This document shows positions 33,767 through 41,770 of a DNA stretch of 64,000 nt, one piece after another. The position numbers were made by a program, and so were the translations under genes. The DNA is from Hyphomicrobium facile (GTDB taxonomy: Bacteria > Pseudomonadota > Alphaproteobacteria > Rhizobiales > Hyphomicrobiaceae). The number at the start of each line of letters is the position of its first letter. Position 1 is the first letter of the stretch. The notes under the pieces are model-generated. The model saw only the letters and a program-made list of their open reading frames with translations. It was not told the DNA's origin and searched no databases. The stretch lies in the NCBI RefSeq assembly GCF_900116175.1, contig NZ_FPCH01000003.1, forward strand, positions 62,001 through 126,000. Direction: 5' to 3'.

Positions 33767-33807
33767 GCGCACGGCGACTCCGCTCCACGGAGCCGGCCGC
33801 CGTGCGC
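33767..33807. repeat. 41-base double-hairpin intergenic element, copy 1
   Basis: Outer arms GCGCACGGCG (33767-33776) and CGCCGTGCGC (33798-33807) are exact complements. Inside them a second stem, CTCCG/CGGAG, pairs, followed by GCCGGC. A second element of exactly the same length, with 27 of 41 bases identical, lies at 38411-38451, with base changes that keep pairing at four positions. It sits between the convergent protease and Mrp genes. Confidence 0.65.
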
Positions 33808-33813
33808 GTAAGA

Positions 33814-35376
33814 CTATTCCCGCGTCAGGCCCTTGGCGGCGAGCTCTTCGAGATAGTCGCCCCAGCGCTGATCCTTCTCGCGGCCGATGAGGTGGAGATA
33901 ACCCCAGGTAAAGAGCCCGGTGTTGTGACCGTCGTCGAAGGCGATGCGCGTTGCGTAATTGCCGACGGGACTGAGCCCCGTGATCTTGACGTTCTTCTTC
34001 CTCGGCACAGTGATGCGCTGCGACGGCGAGTGTCCCTGGACTTCGGCGGAAGGACTGACGACGCGCAGGAATTCGGCCGGCAGCTCGAACGTGCGGCCGT
34101 CCGGAAATGCCGCCTTCAGCGTCTTTCCGCCGTCGATAACCTCGAGCAGCGGCGGCGGCGTCAGCGTGCCCTTGGCGCGCTCGACTTCCGTCCACGTGCG
34201 TGCCGCCAAGTCGCGGAAAATTCCGGCGTGTACGCTATCTGGCGCTGCGACCGTCACGGGCTTGCCGCTATCCGACGTCTCGCGGATATCCATGTGCAGC
34301 GGCACCTCGCCGAGGAACGGCACGCCGAACTTCGCCGCTTCGTCGCGTGCGCCGCCGTGGCCGAACACGTCCGAGCGCTCGCCGCATTTCGGGCAAAGGA
34401 AATAGCTCATGTTCTCGATGATACCGAGGATCGGAACCTCGACGCGCTTGAACATCGCGATGCCTTTGCGGGCATCGATCAGTGCGAGGTCTTGCGGCGT
34501 CGAGACGATCACGGCGCCGGATAGCGGAACGCTCTGCGAGATCGTCAACTGCACGTCGCCGGTTCCGGGCGGCATGTCGATGACCAGGACGTCGAGATCG
34601 CCGGTCGTGCCCGCCCAATCGGTATCGCGCAGCATTTGTCCCAGCGCCGACACGACCATCGGCCCGCGCCAGACGACGGGCGTTCCTTCGTCGACGAGAA
34701 ATCCCATCGACATGACTTTCAGTCCCCAGCCTTCGAGCGGCTTGATGACTTTGCCGTTGCTGACCGTCGGTTTGCCGGTGATGCCGAGCAAACGCGGCTG
34801 CGATGGCCCATAAATGTCGGCGTCGACAATGCCGACTTTCAATCCGATCGCCTGGAAGCCGAGTGCCAGATTGACGGCGACCGTCGATTTGCCGACGCCG
34901 CCCTTGCCGGAGGCGACCGCGATGACGTGCTTGACGCCAGGAATGGCTTGGGTTTTCGCGGCGGGGTTCGCACCAGCAGCGGCTTGGCGTGGACCAGCCG
35001 CATCGCCGGTCGCGCCTCTGGCGCGCGCCTCTTGCACGCGCGGATGCTCGGGACGAGGGCCCGACATTGCTTTGATCCCACCAGCCGGCGCCCGCGGTGG
35101 CGGCGGAGTTGGTCGGGATTGTCCGCCCTGAGCCTCGGCGGTCAGCACTGCCGTCACGCCGGTGACGCCTGCGATATCGGCCACGACTTTCTCGGCGGCG
35201 AGGCGGAGCTGTTCAAGCTCTTCAGCGCGGCTCGCCGGGATCGTGATCGAGAAATAGGGGTGGTCGTCCTTGATGAAGATCTCGGACACGAGACCAAGAT
35301 CAACGATGTTGCTTTCGAGGTCTGGACCTTTGACCCGACGCAGGGCGGCAAGCACCTGTGTCTTATCGACTGGCAT
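33814..35376 (-). CDS. apbC: Mrp/NBP35-type iron-sulfur carrier ATPase with DUF59 and DUF971 domains (HCF101-like)
   Basis: A 520-residue three-part protein. Residues about 1-85 are the DUF59/FSCA domain (LRRVKGPDLESNIVDLGLV). After a Pro/Ala linker comes the Mrp P-loop domain: deviant Walker A GKGGVGKSTVAVNLAL, DADIYGPSQPRLLG, DMPPGTGDVQL and the Fe-S-binding CPKC. The last 100 residues are DUF971 (RTFELPAEFLRVVSPSAEVQ, NYATRIAFDDGHNTGLFTW). This order is that of plant chloroplast HCF101, which delivers [4Fe-4S] clusters. It probably loads Fe-S enzymes in the cytoplasm. It is convergent with the protease gene and monocistronic. Confidence 0.92.
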   Translation of the reverse strand: MPVDKTQVLAALRRVKGPDLESNIVDLGLVSEIFIKDDHPYFSITIPASRAEELEQLRLAAEKVVADIAGVTGVTAVLTAEAQGGQSRPTPPPPRAPAGGIKAMSGPRPEHPRVQEARARGATGDAAGPRQAAAGANPAAKTQAIPGVKHVIAVASGKGGVGKSTVAVNLALGFQAIGLKVGIVDADIYGPSQPRLLGITGKPTVSNGKVIKPLEGWGLKVMSMGFLVDEGTPVVWRGPMVVSALGQMLRDTDWAGTTGDLDVLVIDMPPGTGDVQLTISQSVPLSGAVIVSTPQDLALIDARKGIAMFKRVEVPILGIIENMSYFLCPKCGERSDVFGHGGARDEAAKFGVPFLGEVPLHMDIRETSDSGKPVTVAAPDSVHAGIFRDLAARTWTEVERAKGTLTPPPLLEVIDGGKTLKAAFPDGRTFELPAEFLRVVSPSAEVQGHSPSQRITVPRKKNVKITGLSPVGNYATRIAFDDGHNTGLFTWGYLHLIGREKDQRWGDYLEELAAKGLTRE

Positions 35377-35533
35377 GAGCGTCTCCCGGGTGCGCCGAAG
35401 CGGCGCTAATTTCTATTCGCGCGATATAAGTCCGGGCGGCAACGGTGGAAAGGTGCAATGTGGCGGCTAAACCGCCGGAGCCCAAATATTCCCGCGACTT
35501 GCACGCTACCAGCCAGAACCCTAATCGTTGCAC

Positions 35534-36166
35534 ATGCCTAATTCCGATCAGATCCTCGGCGTCATTCTTGCGGGAGGCCGCTCCCGGCGTTTCGGCGGCG
35601 GCGATAAGGGGCTTGCCGATCTCGGGGGGCAGCCGATCCTTGCGCACGTCATCGCGCGGTTTCGCCCCCAGGTTGGCCGGCTTATCCTCAATGTCAACGG
35701 CGACCCGAAGCGGTTCGCCGCTTATGGGCTCGAGACGATCTCGGATGATGAAAATCCGGAGCTTGGTCCCCTCAGCGGACTTCTGGCGGCTATGGATTGG
35801 GCGGCGCGGGATGCGCCCGAATACGTTGCGATCGCTACCGTTTCCGCCGACGTTCCGTTTCTGCCGGATGACCTCGTGGCGCGGCTCGATGCAAGCCGGG
35901 GCGACGGCGTCGCGATTGCGACGTCCGGGGACCGCCGCCATCCGACGATCGCCGTTTGGCCGACGAGTCTCAGGCGAACAATTGCGGAAGCCCTCGATAA
36001 GCGTGCTTTGAGCGTCGATAGGCTCGCGGCCGATCTCAATGCTGTTGCGGTCGCCTTTCCGATGCGCAACATTCGGCGTGCGAACGTCGACCCTTTTTTC
36101 AACATCAATACGCCTGACGATCTTTCAACAGCCCGCGCCCTCGTGGCCGGATCCACAGAAGGATAA
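35534..36166 (+). CDS. mobA: molybdenum cofactor guanylyltransferase MobA
   Basis: About 210 residues. The nucleotidyltransferase signature GVILAGGRSRRFGGGDKGL opens the protein, followed by ETISDDENPELGPLSGLLAA and the metal-binding SADVPFLPDDL. It attaches GMP to molybdopterin, giving the dinucleotide used by DMSO reductase-family enzymes; the xanthine oxidase-type enzyme in the window would need the CMP form made by MocA, so MobA serves other enzymes or is broader in use. The ATG at 35534 is taken over a TTG two codons earlier. It is followed six bases later by mobB. Confidence 0.93.
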   Translation: MPNSDQILGVILAGGRSRRFGGGDKGLADLGGQPILAHVIARFRPQVGRLILNVNGDPKRFAAYGLETISDDENPELGPLSGLLAAMDWAARDAPEYVAIATVSADVPFLPDDLVARLDASRGDGVAIATSGDRRHPTIAVWPTSLRRTIAEALDKRALSVDRLAADLNAVAVAFPMRNIRRANVDPFFNINTPDDLSTARALVAGSTEG

Positions 36167-36172
36167 AAAGCC

Positions 36173-36724
36173 TTGGGCAAAGAATTTCGATTTTCTCATT
36201 CATTGCCGCTGTTCGGCATTGCGGGCTGGTCGAATTCGGGCAAGACGACGTTGATCGAAAAGCTGACGAGGCACTTTGCGGGCCAAGGACTTCGCGTCGC
36301 GACGATCAAGCATACGCATCACAAGTTCGACATCGACGCGCCGGGAAGCGATACGGCCCGGCATCGCGCGGCAGGGGCCGCGGAGACGGCGATCGTCTCG
36401 GGGTCGCGCGTTGCGGTGATCGAGGAAATCGAGTCCGCCGGCGAGCCCGCACTCGAAGCGGTGGCGGCGCGGCTCAATCCTTCGGACATCATTCTCGTCG
36501 AGGGTTACAAGTCGGCCAACATTCCGAAGATCGAGGTACGGCGCGCGGCCGTCGCATCTGAAAAACTGTTGGCACCGACGGATCCGCTCGTTCTCGCCAT
36601 TGCGGCGGATTACGAGGTCGATGCGCACGGCAAGCCAGTGTTCGATCTCAACGACATCGATGGCATCGCGGCGCTGATCGTCAGAACGCTCGGCCCGTTC
36701 AATCGCGTCCAGCAACGGGCCTAA
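36173..36724 (+). CDS. mobB: molybdopterin-guanine dinucleotide biosynthesis adaptor MobB
   Basis: A 183-residue P-loop protein with Walker A GWSNSGKTTLIEKL, then IKHTHHKFDIDAPGSDTARHRAAGA and the ILVEGYKSANIPKIE segment, all MobB-typical. It binds GTP and assists MobA. The start is TTG, preceded by AGAAGGATAAAA and six bases after the mobA stop, so the two are co-translated. It ends 10 bases from the stop of a tiny convergent gene. Confidence 0.93.
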   Translation: MGKEFRFSHSLPLFGIAGWSNSGKTTLIEKLTRHFAGQGLRVATIKHTHHKFDIDAPGSDTARHRAAGAAETAIVSGSRVAVIEEIESAGEPALEAVAARLNPSDIILVEGYKSANIPKIEVRRAAVASEKLLAPTDPLVLAIAADYEVDAHGKPVFDLNDIDGIAALIVRTLGPFNRVQQRA

Positions 36725-36734
36725 GTGCGCGGGC

Positions 36735-36860
36735 TCAGGAATGGCCGCTGAAGCTTGAAAAGGTCCGGAGCAGCTCGCCATTCAGGTAGGCGAAAACGAG
36801 CAGCCAGATCACGGATGCCGTGATGAAACCGAGCACGAAGTAAGCCGCCGGACTTTTCAT
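36735..36860 (-). CDS. 41-residue single-span membrane protein, unknown
   Basis: The minus-strand frame from ATG 36860 to TGA at 36735-36737 is preceded by an excellent GGGAGG ribosome site six bases upstream of the ATG (GGGAGGAAAAAATATG). The product starts MKSPAAYFVLGFITASV, has one hydrophobic helix at about residues 6-26 and a short Ser/Phe-rich tail. It lies between mobB (convergent) and moaA (divergent), so it must have its own promoter in the 97-base gap before moaA. No family is recognised; the strength of the ribosome site is the main support. Confidence 0.7.
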   Translation of the reverse strand: MKSPAAYFVLGFITASVIWLLVFAYLNGELLRTFSSFSGHS

Positions 36861-36957
36861 ATTTTTTCCTCCCGCAGGTACCTTAATACGGTTTAAGACA
36901 ACCTGACGCGAGTGCCGAGCTTGCCCTTGGCGCTCTAAGGTACGATATGGAAGTCAC

Positions 36958-38007
36958 ATGGCCTCTTCCGGAGATGCTCTGATGCTGGGCGACGTTGCCC
37001 AAACCGCCGATACGCCTCTGATCGATCCCTATGGCAGGAGCATCGAGTATTTGCGCGTGTCCGTGACGGACCGGTGCGATTTCCGCTGCGTCTACTGCAT
37101 GACGGAGCACATGACGTTCCTGCCGAAGCGGGATCTCCTGTCGCTCGAGGAACTGGACCGGCTGTGCGCAGCATTCATCCGGCGCGGCGTCAAAAAGTTG
37201 CGTATCACAGGCGGCGAGCCGCTTGTGCGCCGCAACATACTTTGGTTGTTCCGGGCTCTCGGCCGCCATCTCGAAACGGGTGCGCTCGAAGAGCTGACGC
37301 TCACGACGAACGCGAGCCAGCTCGAAAAATATGCGGGCGAGCTTTATTCCGCAGGCGTCCGGCGGATCAACGTCTCCCTCGACACGCTCGATCCGGTGAA
37401 GTTCAAGGCAGTGACTCGCTGGGGCGATCTCGGGACCGTGCTTCGCGGCGTCGACGCTGCGGAAGCTGCCGGCATACACGTCAAATTCAATGCCGTGGCG
37501 CTCAAGGGGATCAACGAAGACGAGATCGAGAGCCTCGTCCGGTTCGCGCATGGCCGCGGCGCCGATTTGACCCTCATCGAGACGATGCCGCTCGGCGATA
37601 TCGGCGAAGACCGGACGGACCAATACCTGCCGCTGTCGATCGTGCGCGCGCGCCTCATGGATCGGTTGACGCTCGAAGACAATCCGTATCGGACGGGCGG
37701 CCCTGCGCGCTACGTCACGGTTAAGGAGACGGGCGGCCGCCTCGGCTTCATTACGCCGCTTACGCATAATTTCTGCGAAAGCTGCAACCGCGTGCGCGTG
37801 ACGTGCACGGGTCAGCTCTATATGTGCCTCGGCCAGGAAGACGACGCCGACTTGCGCGCGCCGCTCAGGGCTTCTCCCGACGATGCGGCTCTCGACGCCG
37901 CTATTGTCGAAGCCATCTCGCGCAAGCCCAAGGGCCACGACTTCATCATCGACCGGCGCACCAAGAAGCCTTCGGTCCGCCGCCATATGAGCGTGACAGG
38001 CGGCTGA
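36958..38007 (+). CDS. moaA: GTP 3',8-cyclase MoaA
   Basis: A 349-residue radical SAM enzyme that makes the first intermediate of molybdopterin from GTP. The N-terminal cluster is Cys40, Cys44 and Cys47 in [22 protein letters not shown] binds SAM; the second cluster is in [14 protein letters not shown] and LYMC. The C-terminal Gly-Gly (SVTGG), needed for activity in MoaA, is present. It is close to mobA-mobB, forming a small molybdopterin group, but with an unrelated tiny gene in between. It is convergent with cpdR, 16 bases away. Confidence 0.95.
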   Translation: MASSGDALMLGDVAQTADTPLIDPYGRSIEYLRVSVTDRCDFRCVYCMTEHMTFLPKRDLLSLEELDRLCAAFIRRGVKKLRITGGEPLVRRNILWLFRALGRHLETGALEELTLTTNASQLEKYAGELYSAGVRRINVSLDTLDPVKFKAVTRWGDLGTVLRGVDAAEAAGIHVKFNAVALKGINEDEIESLVRFAHGRGADLTLIETMPLGDIGEDRTDQYLPLSIVRARLMDRLTLEDNPYRTGGPARYVTVKETGGRLGFITPLTHNFCESCNRVRVTCTGQLYMCLGQEDDADLRAPLRASPDDAALDAAIVEAISRKPKGHDFIIDRRTKKPSVRRHMSVTGG

Positions 38008-38023
38008 TACCGCGCGTGCCTCG

Positions 38024-38386
38024 TCAGGCGAGAACGCTTTTCACGACCTGCTTGATCTGATCCAGCGTGAAGGGCTTCGAAATCGAGAGCAGCCGGCGGA
38101 CCCGGAGGCGCGCCGCGCGCTCGAGCTGGTCCGTAAAGCCCGACATCAATACGACCGCGAGCGCGGGCTTCATGGCGAGCGCCTTCTCGGCCAACGATAT
38201 GCCGTCGAGCTGGGGCATATCCACGTCGGTGATCAGGATGTCGTAGACGGCACCGTTGGCGCCGAGAGACTCAAGCGCCTCGACGCCGTCTTGTGTGACA
38301 TGAACCGTGTGGCCATCGGAACTCAATGCCCGTCTCACGAGGTCGCGGATCGCGGCATCGTCATCTGCGAGCAGGATCGTCGCCAT
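38024..38386 (-). CDS. cpdR: CpdR-like single-domain response regulator
   Basis: A 120-residue receiver domain with no output domain. Acidic pocket DDD at 8-10, phosphoacceptor Asp54 in LITDVDMPQLDG, Ser/Thr switch in LMSGFTD and Lys in ISKPFTLDQIKQVV. The SKPFTLDQI C-terminus and the DQLERAAR helix match CpdR of Caulobacter and Rhizobiales, which when unphosphorylated primes ClpXP to degrade cell-cycle proteins such as CtrA, and is phosphorylated through CckA-ChpT. The gene lies 91 bases downstream of hpt on the same strand with a structured element between. Confidence 0.9.
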   Translation of the reverse strand: MATILLADDDAAIRDLVRRALSSDGHTVHVTQDGVEALESLGANGAVYDILITDVDMPQLDGISLAEKALAMKPALAVVLMSGFTDQLERAARLRVRRLLSISKPFTLDQIKQVVKSVLA

Positions 38387-38410
38387 CTACCGCCCCCCTC
38401 TTTCTAGTTT

Positions 38411-38451
38411 GCGCATGACGACCCGCGTTCCGCGAGCCGGCCGTCACACGC
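38411..38451. repeat. 41-base double-hairpin intergenic element, copy 2
   Basis: Arms GCGCATGACG (38411-38420) and CGTCACACGC (38442-38451) pair with two mismatches; inside is a CGCG-TTC-CGCG stem followed by AGCCGGCC. It has the same length as the element at 33767-33807 and shares 27 of 41 bases. At outer-stem positions 6/36 and 8/34 and inner-stem positions 15/23 and 16/22 both partners changed together. It lies downstream of hpt and upstream of cpdR. Confidence 0.65.
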
Positions 38452-38477
38452 AGAAGAACCCCTCATTCCAGCACTAA

Positions 38478-39020
38478 CTAATCGACGAGGCGGCCCACGA
38501 AAGGCAGCTCCCTGTAGCGGTGCGCGACGTCCATGCCGTAGCCGACGACGAACACGTTCGGGCATTCGAATGCACAATAGTCCGGTTCAATCGATACGGC
38601 GCGCGGGGCCTTCTTGTCGAGCAATACGCACGTTTCGATGCGGTTTGCGCCGCGGGCCGAAATCAAATCCTTGGCGAAAGCCAGTGTGCGGCCCGAATCA
38701 AGGACATCGTCGATCAGGATGACGTGGCGGTTCTGAACGTCGAGATCCAAGTCGCGCAGGATCGACACCTGGCCCAACGATTCCCGGCTTTTCCGATAGC
38801 TCGACAGGGTCAGGAAATCGACTTCGGGGGCGAGGCCCGCAGCATGGAGTGCCCTCAGCAAATCGGCCGCAAAGACGAAGCTGCCCTTCAGAACGGGTAC
38901 AACCAGAAGGTTTTCAGGCGACTTGGCGGTGATTTCGGCGGCAAGCACCCGGAGCCGGGCCTGAATATCCTCAGCGGAAAAGATCGTTTCGATGGTTTGC
39001 TTCGCGTTTGAATCGGGCAT
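38478..39020 (-). CDS. hpt: hypoxanthine phosphoribosyltransferase
   Basis: A 180-residue type I phosphoribosyltransferase. The PRPP-binding loop is VILIDDVLDSGRTLAFA; the VLKGSFVFAADLLRAL loop, FLTLSSYRKS flexible loop and VGYGMDVAHRYRELPFVG C-terminus are HPRT hallmarks. It salvages hypoxanthine (and often guanine) to the nucleotide in the cytoplasm. It is followed by cpdR on the same strand but separated by a structured element, so co-transcription is uncertain. Confidence 0.95.
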   Translation of the reverse strand: MPDSNAKQTIETIFSAEDIQARLRVLAAEITAKSPENLLVVPVLKGSFVFAADLLRALHAAGLAPEVDFLTLSSYRKSRESLGQVSILRDLDLDVQNRHVILIDDVLDSGRTLAFAKDLISARGANRIETCVLLDKKAPRAVSIEPDYCAFECPNVFVVGYGMDVAHRYRELPFVGRLVD

Positions 39021-39187
39021 TTATTTATTCCTAGCATTCAGGGCGACCGGGGGTCCGGAACCCTGAAGCATCTTGTGTACACGACTGCGCCACAATCGTA
39101 ATCGATTGATCATTGTGTCCGCCACGTGTCTATACGCGTCGGGCATTGCAAACTGCTCCGAATATCCACTGCCAAGGCAAATTCCTC

Positions 39188-39844
39188 TTGATTCGCTTGA
39201 CGAATGTCGGACTGAAATACGACAGAGGGCCCGAGGTGCTGCAGGATGTGACATTCCATCTGCGGCCGGGTTCCTTTCACTTTTTGCATGGCGAATCCGG
39301 AGCTGGAAAATCATCGCTGCTCCGGCTGATGTTCATGTCGCTCCATCCCAACCGCGGCGAAATCCGCATGTTCGGCGAGGACGTCACGAAGGTCAGGCCG
39401 CAAAAGCGCGCCCAGATGCGGCGGCGCATCGGCATCGTGTTCCAAGATTTCAGACTGCTGGACCATTTGACCGTTTGGGAAAACGTCGCACTTCCGCTGC
39501 AGGTCGTCGGCAAGAAGCCTTCCGACTACCGGGAGGATGTGACGGACCTGTTGCAATGGGTTGGTCTCGGTGACCGGATGTATGTTAATCCGTCCGTTCT
39601 TTCGGGCGGCGAGAAGCAACGGGCGGCCATCGCGCGGGCGGTCATCGGCAAACCGGAAGTGCTGCTCGCCGACGAGCCAACGGGTAACGTCGATCCGCAA
39701 ATGGCGCGACGCCTGCTCCGGCTTTTCGTCGAGTTGAACAGACTCGGTACCTCCGTCGTGATCGCGACGCACGATCATCAGCTGATGCGGCAGTTCAAGG
39801 CGCCGCGCATTGAGGTGCACAAGGGCCATGTCCGGATCATCTAG
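39188..39844 (+). CDS. ftsE: cell-division ABC ATPase FtsE
   Basis: About 218 residues from a TTG start (MIRLTNVGLKYDRG), the normal FtsE beginning. Walker A is HGESGAGKSSLLRLMF, Q-loop IVFQDFRLLDHLTV, signature LSGGEKQRAAIARAV, Walker B VLLADEPTGNVD, H-loop IATHD. FtsE and FtsX form the type VII ABC system that activates periplasmic peptidoglycan hydrolases at the divisome. An upstream ATG would add 25 residues absent from the family. It overlaps ftsX by 17 bases. Confidence 0.95.
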   Translation: MIRLTNVGLKYDRGPEVLQDVTFHLRPGSFHFLHGESGAGKSSLLRLMFMSLHPNRGEIRMFGEDVTKVRPQKRAQMRRRIGIVFQDFRLLDHLTVWENVALPLQVVGKKPSDYREDVTDLLQWVGLGDRMYVNPSVLSGGEKQRAAIARAVIGKPEVLLADEPTGNVDPQMARRLLRLFVELNRLGTSVVIATHDHQLMRQFKAPRIEVHKGHVRII

Positions 39845-40940
39845 CCGCTTTCCCGGACGCGTCGAGCCAGCGATGCCGCTGCCGGGATACGAACCTTACG
39901 ACGACCCGACCACGGGCGTGACCGCGCGCACCGCAGGCTATCCTCCGCAATATGGGGACACCGAACCGACGGTGACAGCGGAAGATCCGCAACGCAGCCT
40001 CAAGCCTCCCGCACGTGACCGCGACAGCGCGCGCAAAATGAAGGTGACGGCTCCGGTCGTTCCGCCGGGCTCGGTCACCGGCCGATCGCTGACGCTCGTC
40101 ATCGGGATCATGTGCTTTCTCGCCTGCCTGACGTCGGGCGCCGTTTGGATGATCAAGGAATCGTCCGATGCCTGGCTGAACGACATCGCCAGCGAGGTCA
40201 CCGTGCAGGTCGTTCCGCAAGAGAACGGCAATATCGACAAAGCCGTTGGCGACGTCGTCGGCTATCTGCAAAAGCAGCGCGGCATCGTCAACGTCAAGGC
40301 GTTGAGCCTCGATCAATCGGCGGAGCTTCTGCAGCCGTGGCTCGGCTCGACGGACGCGTTGAAGTCACTTCCCGTTCCCCGCTTGATCGCCGTCGAGGTC
40401 AACCGGACCGACCCGCCGGATCTCGCCGAGATCGGCACTACTCTCGGCCGTGATTTCAAAGGCGCTTCGCTCGACGATCACCGCCGGTGGCAGCAGCAGA
40501 TCCGAGCCGTCACACGATCTTTGGCACTGGGTGGTATCGCGATCCTTGTGCTCGTCGGGGCGGCAACCACGGCAATCATCGTATCGGCGACGCGTAGCGC
40601 GATGGCCTCGAATCGAGAAATCGTCGAGGTGCTCCATTTCGTCGGCGCCACGGACAAATTCATTGCCCGCGAATTCGAGAAGCATTTCTTGAGAGTCGGG
40701 ATAAAGGCAGGGATCGTCGGCGCAAGTTGCGCGATGCTCGTTTTCATCTGCATGCCGGCGATAACCGAGATGCTGGGGGGCGGCGCCGTCAGTGCCGTGG
40801 AAATGCAACGCCTGATCGGTACCGGGGCGCTCGATTCGCTCGGTTACATCATTCTGGGACTTGTCGTCGTAACCATAGCCGGCCTTTGCATGGTGACATC
40901 CCGCGTTGGCGTTTATCGCATCCTGAATGGACAGCACTAA
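39828..40940 (+). CDS. ftsX: cell-division membrane protein FtsX
   Basis: About 370 residues. A 90-residue Pro/Thr/Asp-rich cytoplasmic N-terminus, longer than in E. coli, precedes the first span (SLTLVIGIMCFLACLTSGAV). The periplasmic domain (ASEVTVQVVPQENGNIDKAV) is followed by three spans with the FtsX motifs NREIVEVLHFVGATDKFIAREF and GALDSLGYIILGLVVV. It transmits FtsE ATPase cycles to amidase activators outside. The ATG at 39828 overlaps ftsE; Met at 39873 is an alternative. The first gene after it is 92 bases on. Confidence 0.92.
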   Translation: MSGSSSRFPGRVEPAMPLPGYEPYDDPTTGVTARTAGYPPQYGDTEPTVTAEDPQRSLKPPARDRDSARKMKVTAPVVPPGSVTGRSLTLVIGIMCFLACLTSGAVWMIKESSDAWLNDIASEVTVQVVPQENGNIDKAVGDVVGYLQKQRGIVNVKALSLDQSAELLQPWLGSTDALKSLPVPRLIAVEVNRTDPPDLAEIGTTLGRDFKGASLDDHRRWQQQIRAVTRSLALGGIAILVLVGAATTAIIVSATRSAMASNREIVEVLHFVGATDKFIAREFEKHFLRVGIKAGIVGASCAMLVFICMPAITEMLGGGAVSAVEMQRLIGTGALDSLGYIILGLVVVTIAGLCMVTSRVGVYRILNGQH

Positions 40941-41032
40941 CGGCGAGTACTGCAAAACGTAGATCTCGACCGCGTGCTAAGCCGCGCAATTTCGTGTAGG
41001 GCAAAGCCCGACCGGAGCCCGGAGGTGGCTGC

Positions 41033-41770
41033 GTGGGCCGTCCAAATCGGTTACACTTCGACGGTGAGGCGACGGCAGATAGACAGGCGATCCGAACAGG
41101 CGACACGAACAAGTACATCCCGAAAATGAAAATGTTCTCACACGCAATCATCGTCCTGCTGGCGCTCGGCGCGGCCGCGCTGGCATTTGGATTCGTGCTG
41201 TTTGCGGTTTCCGTCACCCGGGATGATGCCGCGGATTTGGACAAGGCCGATGGCATCGTCGTGCTGACGGGCGGCGACAACCGGATCGAGGCGGGTGCCA
41301 AGCTTATGAGCGAAGGGCGCGCCAAGCGCATGCTCATTTCTGGCGTCAATCGCAAGGTCAGCCGCGAAGAGATGCAGCGGATCGTCCGCATCGACAACAA
41401 GGTTTTCAATTGCTGCGTCGACCTCGGATACGAAGCGCTCGACACGGTCGGTAATGCCGACGAGACGAGAACCTGGGCCAATACGAACGGCTACACGAAG
41501 CTGATCGTCGTGACCTCGCGCTATCACATGCCGCGCAGCCTTGCGGAGCTGGCTCTCGTCATGCCGGGTGTCACGCTGCTGCCATACGCGGTCACTCCGA
41601 AACGCTTCCCTGAGACAGCCTGGTGGCTGCACGTCGCAACGACGAAGGTGCTGCTTTCCGAATATCTGAAATTTCTCCCGGCCGTTGCTCGCCTCACGGC
41701 GCAGCGCGTCATCGATTGGCGCGACGGGCAATCGGTCGCCATCATGCCACAGAAGCGCGCCGATGGCTGA
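41033..41770 (+). CDS. YdcF/SanA-family (DUF218) membrane protein
   Basis: A 245-residue protein with one N-terminal membrane helix (AIIVLLALGAAALAFGFVLF) and a periplasmic DUF218 domain: ADGIVVLTGGDNRIEAGAKL, RMLISGVNR, NADETRTWANTNGYTKLIVVTSRYHMPRS. DUF218 proteins such as ElyC and SanA affect envelope integrity and polymer synthesis by unknown chemistry. The GTG start is uncertain; Met32 or Met34 just before the membrane span would also work. It sits between ftsX and plsC and overlaps plsC by 8 bases, suggesting an envelope operon. Confidence 0.88.
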   Translation: MGRPNRLHFDGEATADRQAIRTGDTNKYIPKMKMFSHAIIVLLALGAAALAFGFVLFAVSVTRDDAADLDKADGIVVLTGGDNRIEAGAKLMSEGRAKRMLISGVNRKVSREEMQRIVRIDNKVFNCCVDLGYEALDTVGNADETRTWANTNGYTKLIVVTSRYHMPRSLAELALVMPGVTLLPYAVTPKRFPETAWWLHVATTKVLLSEYLKFLPAVARLTAQRVIDWRDGQSVAIMPQKRADG

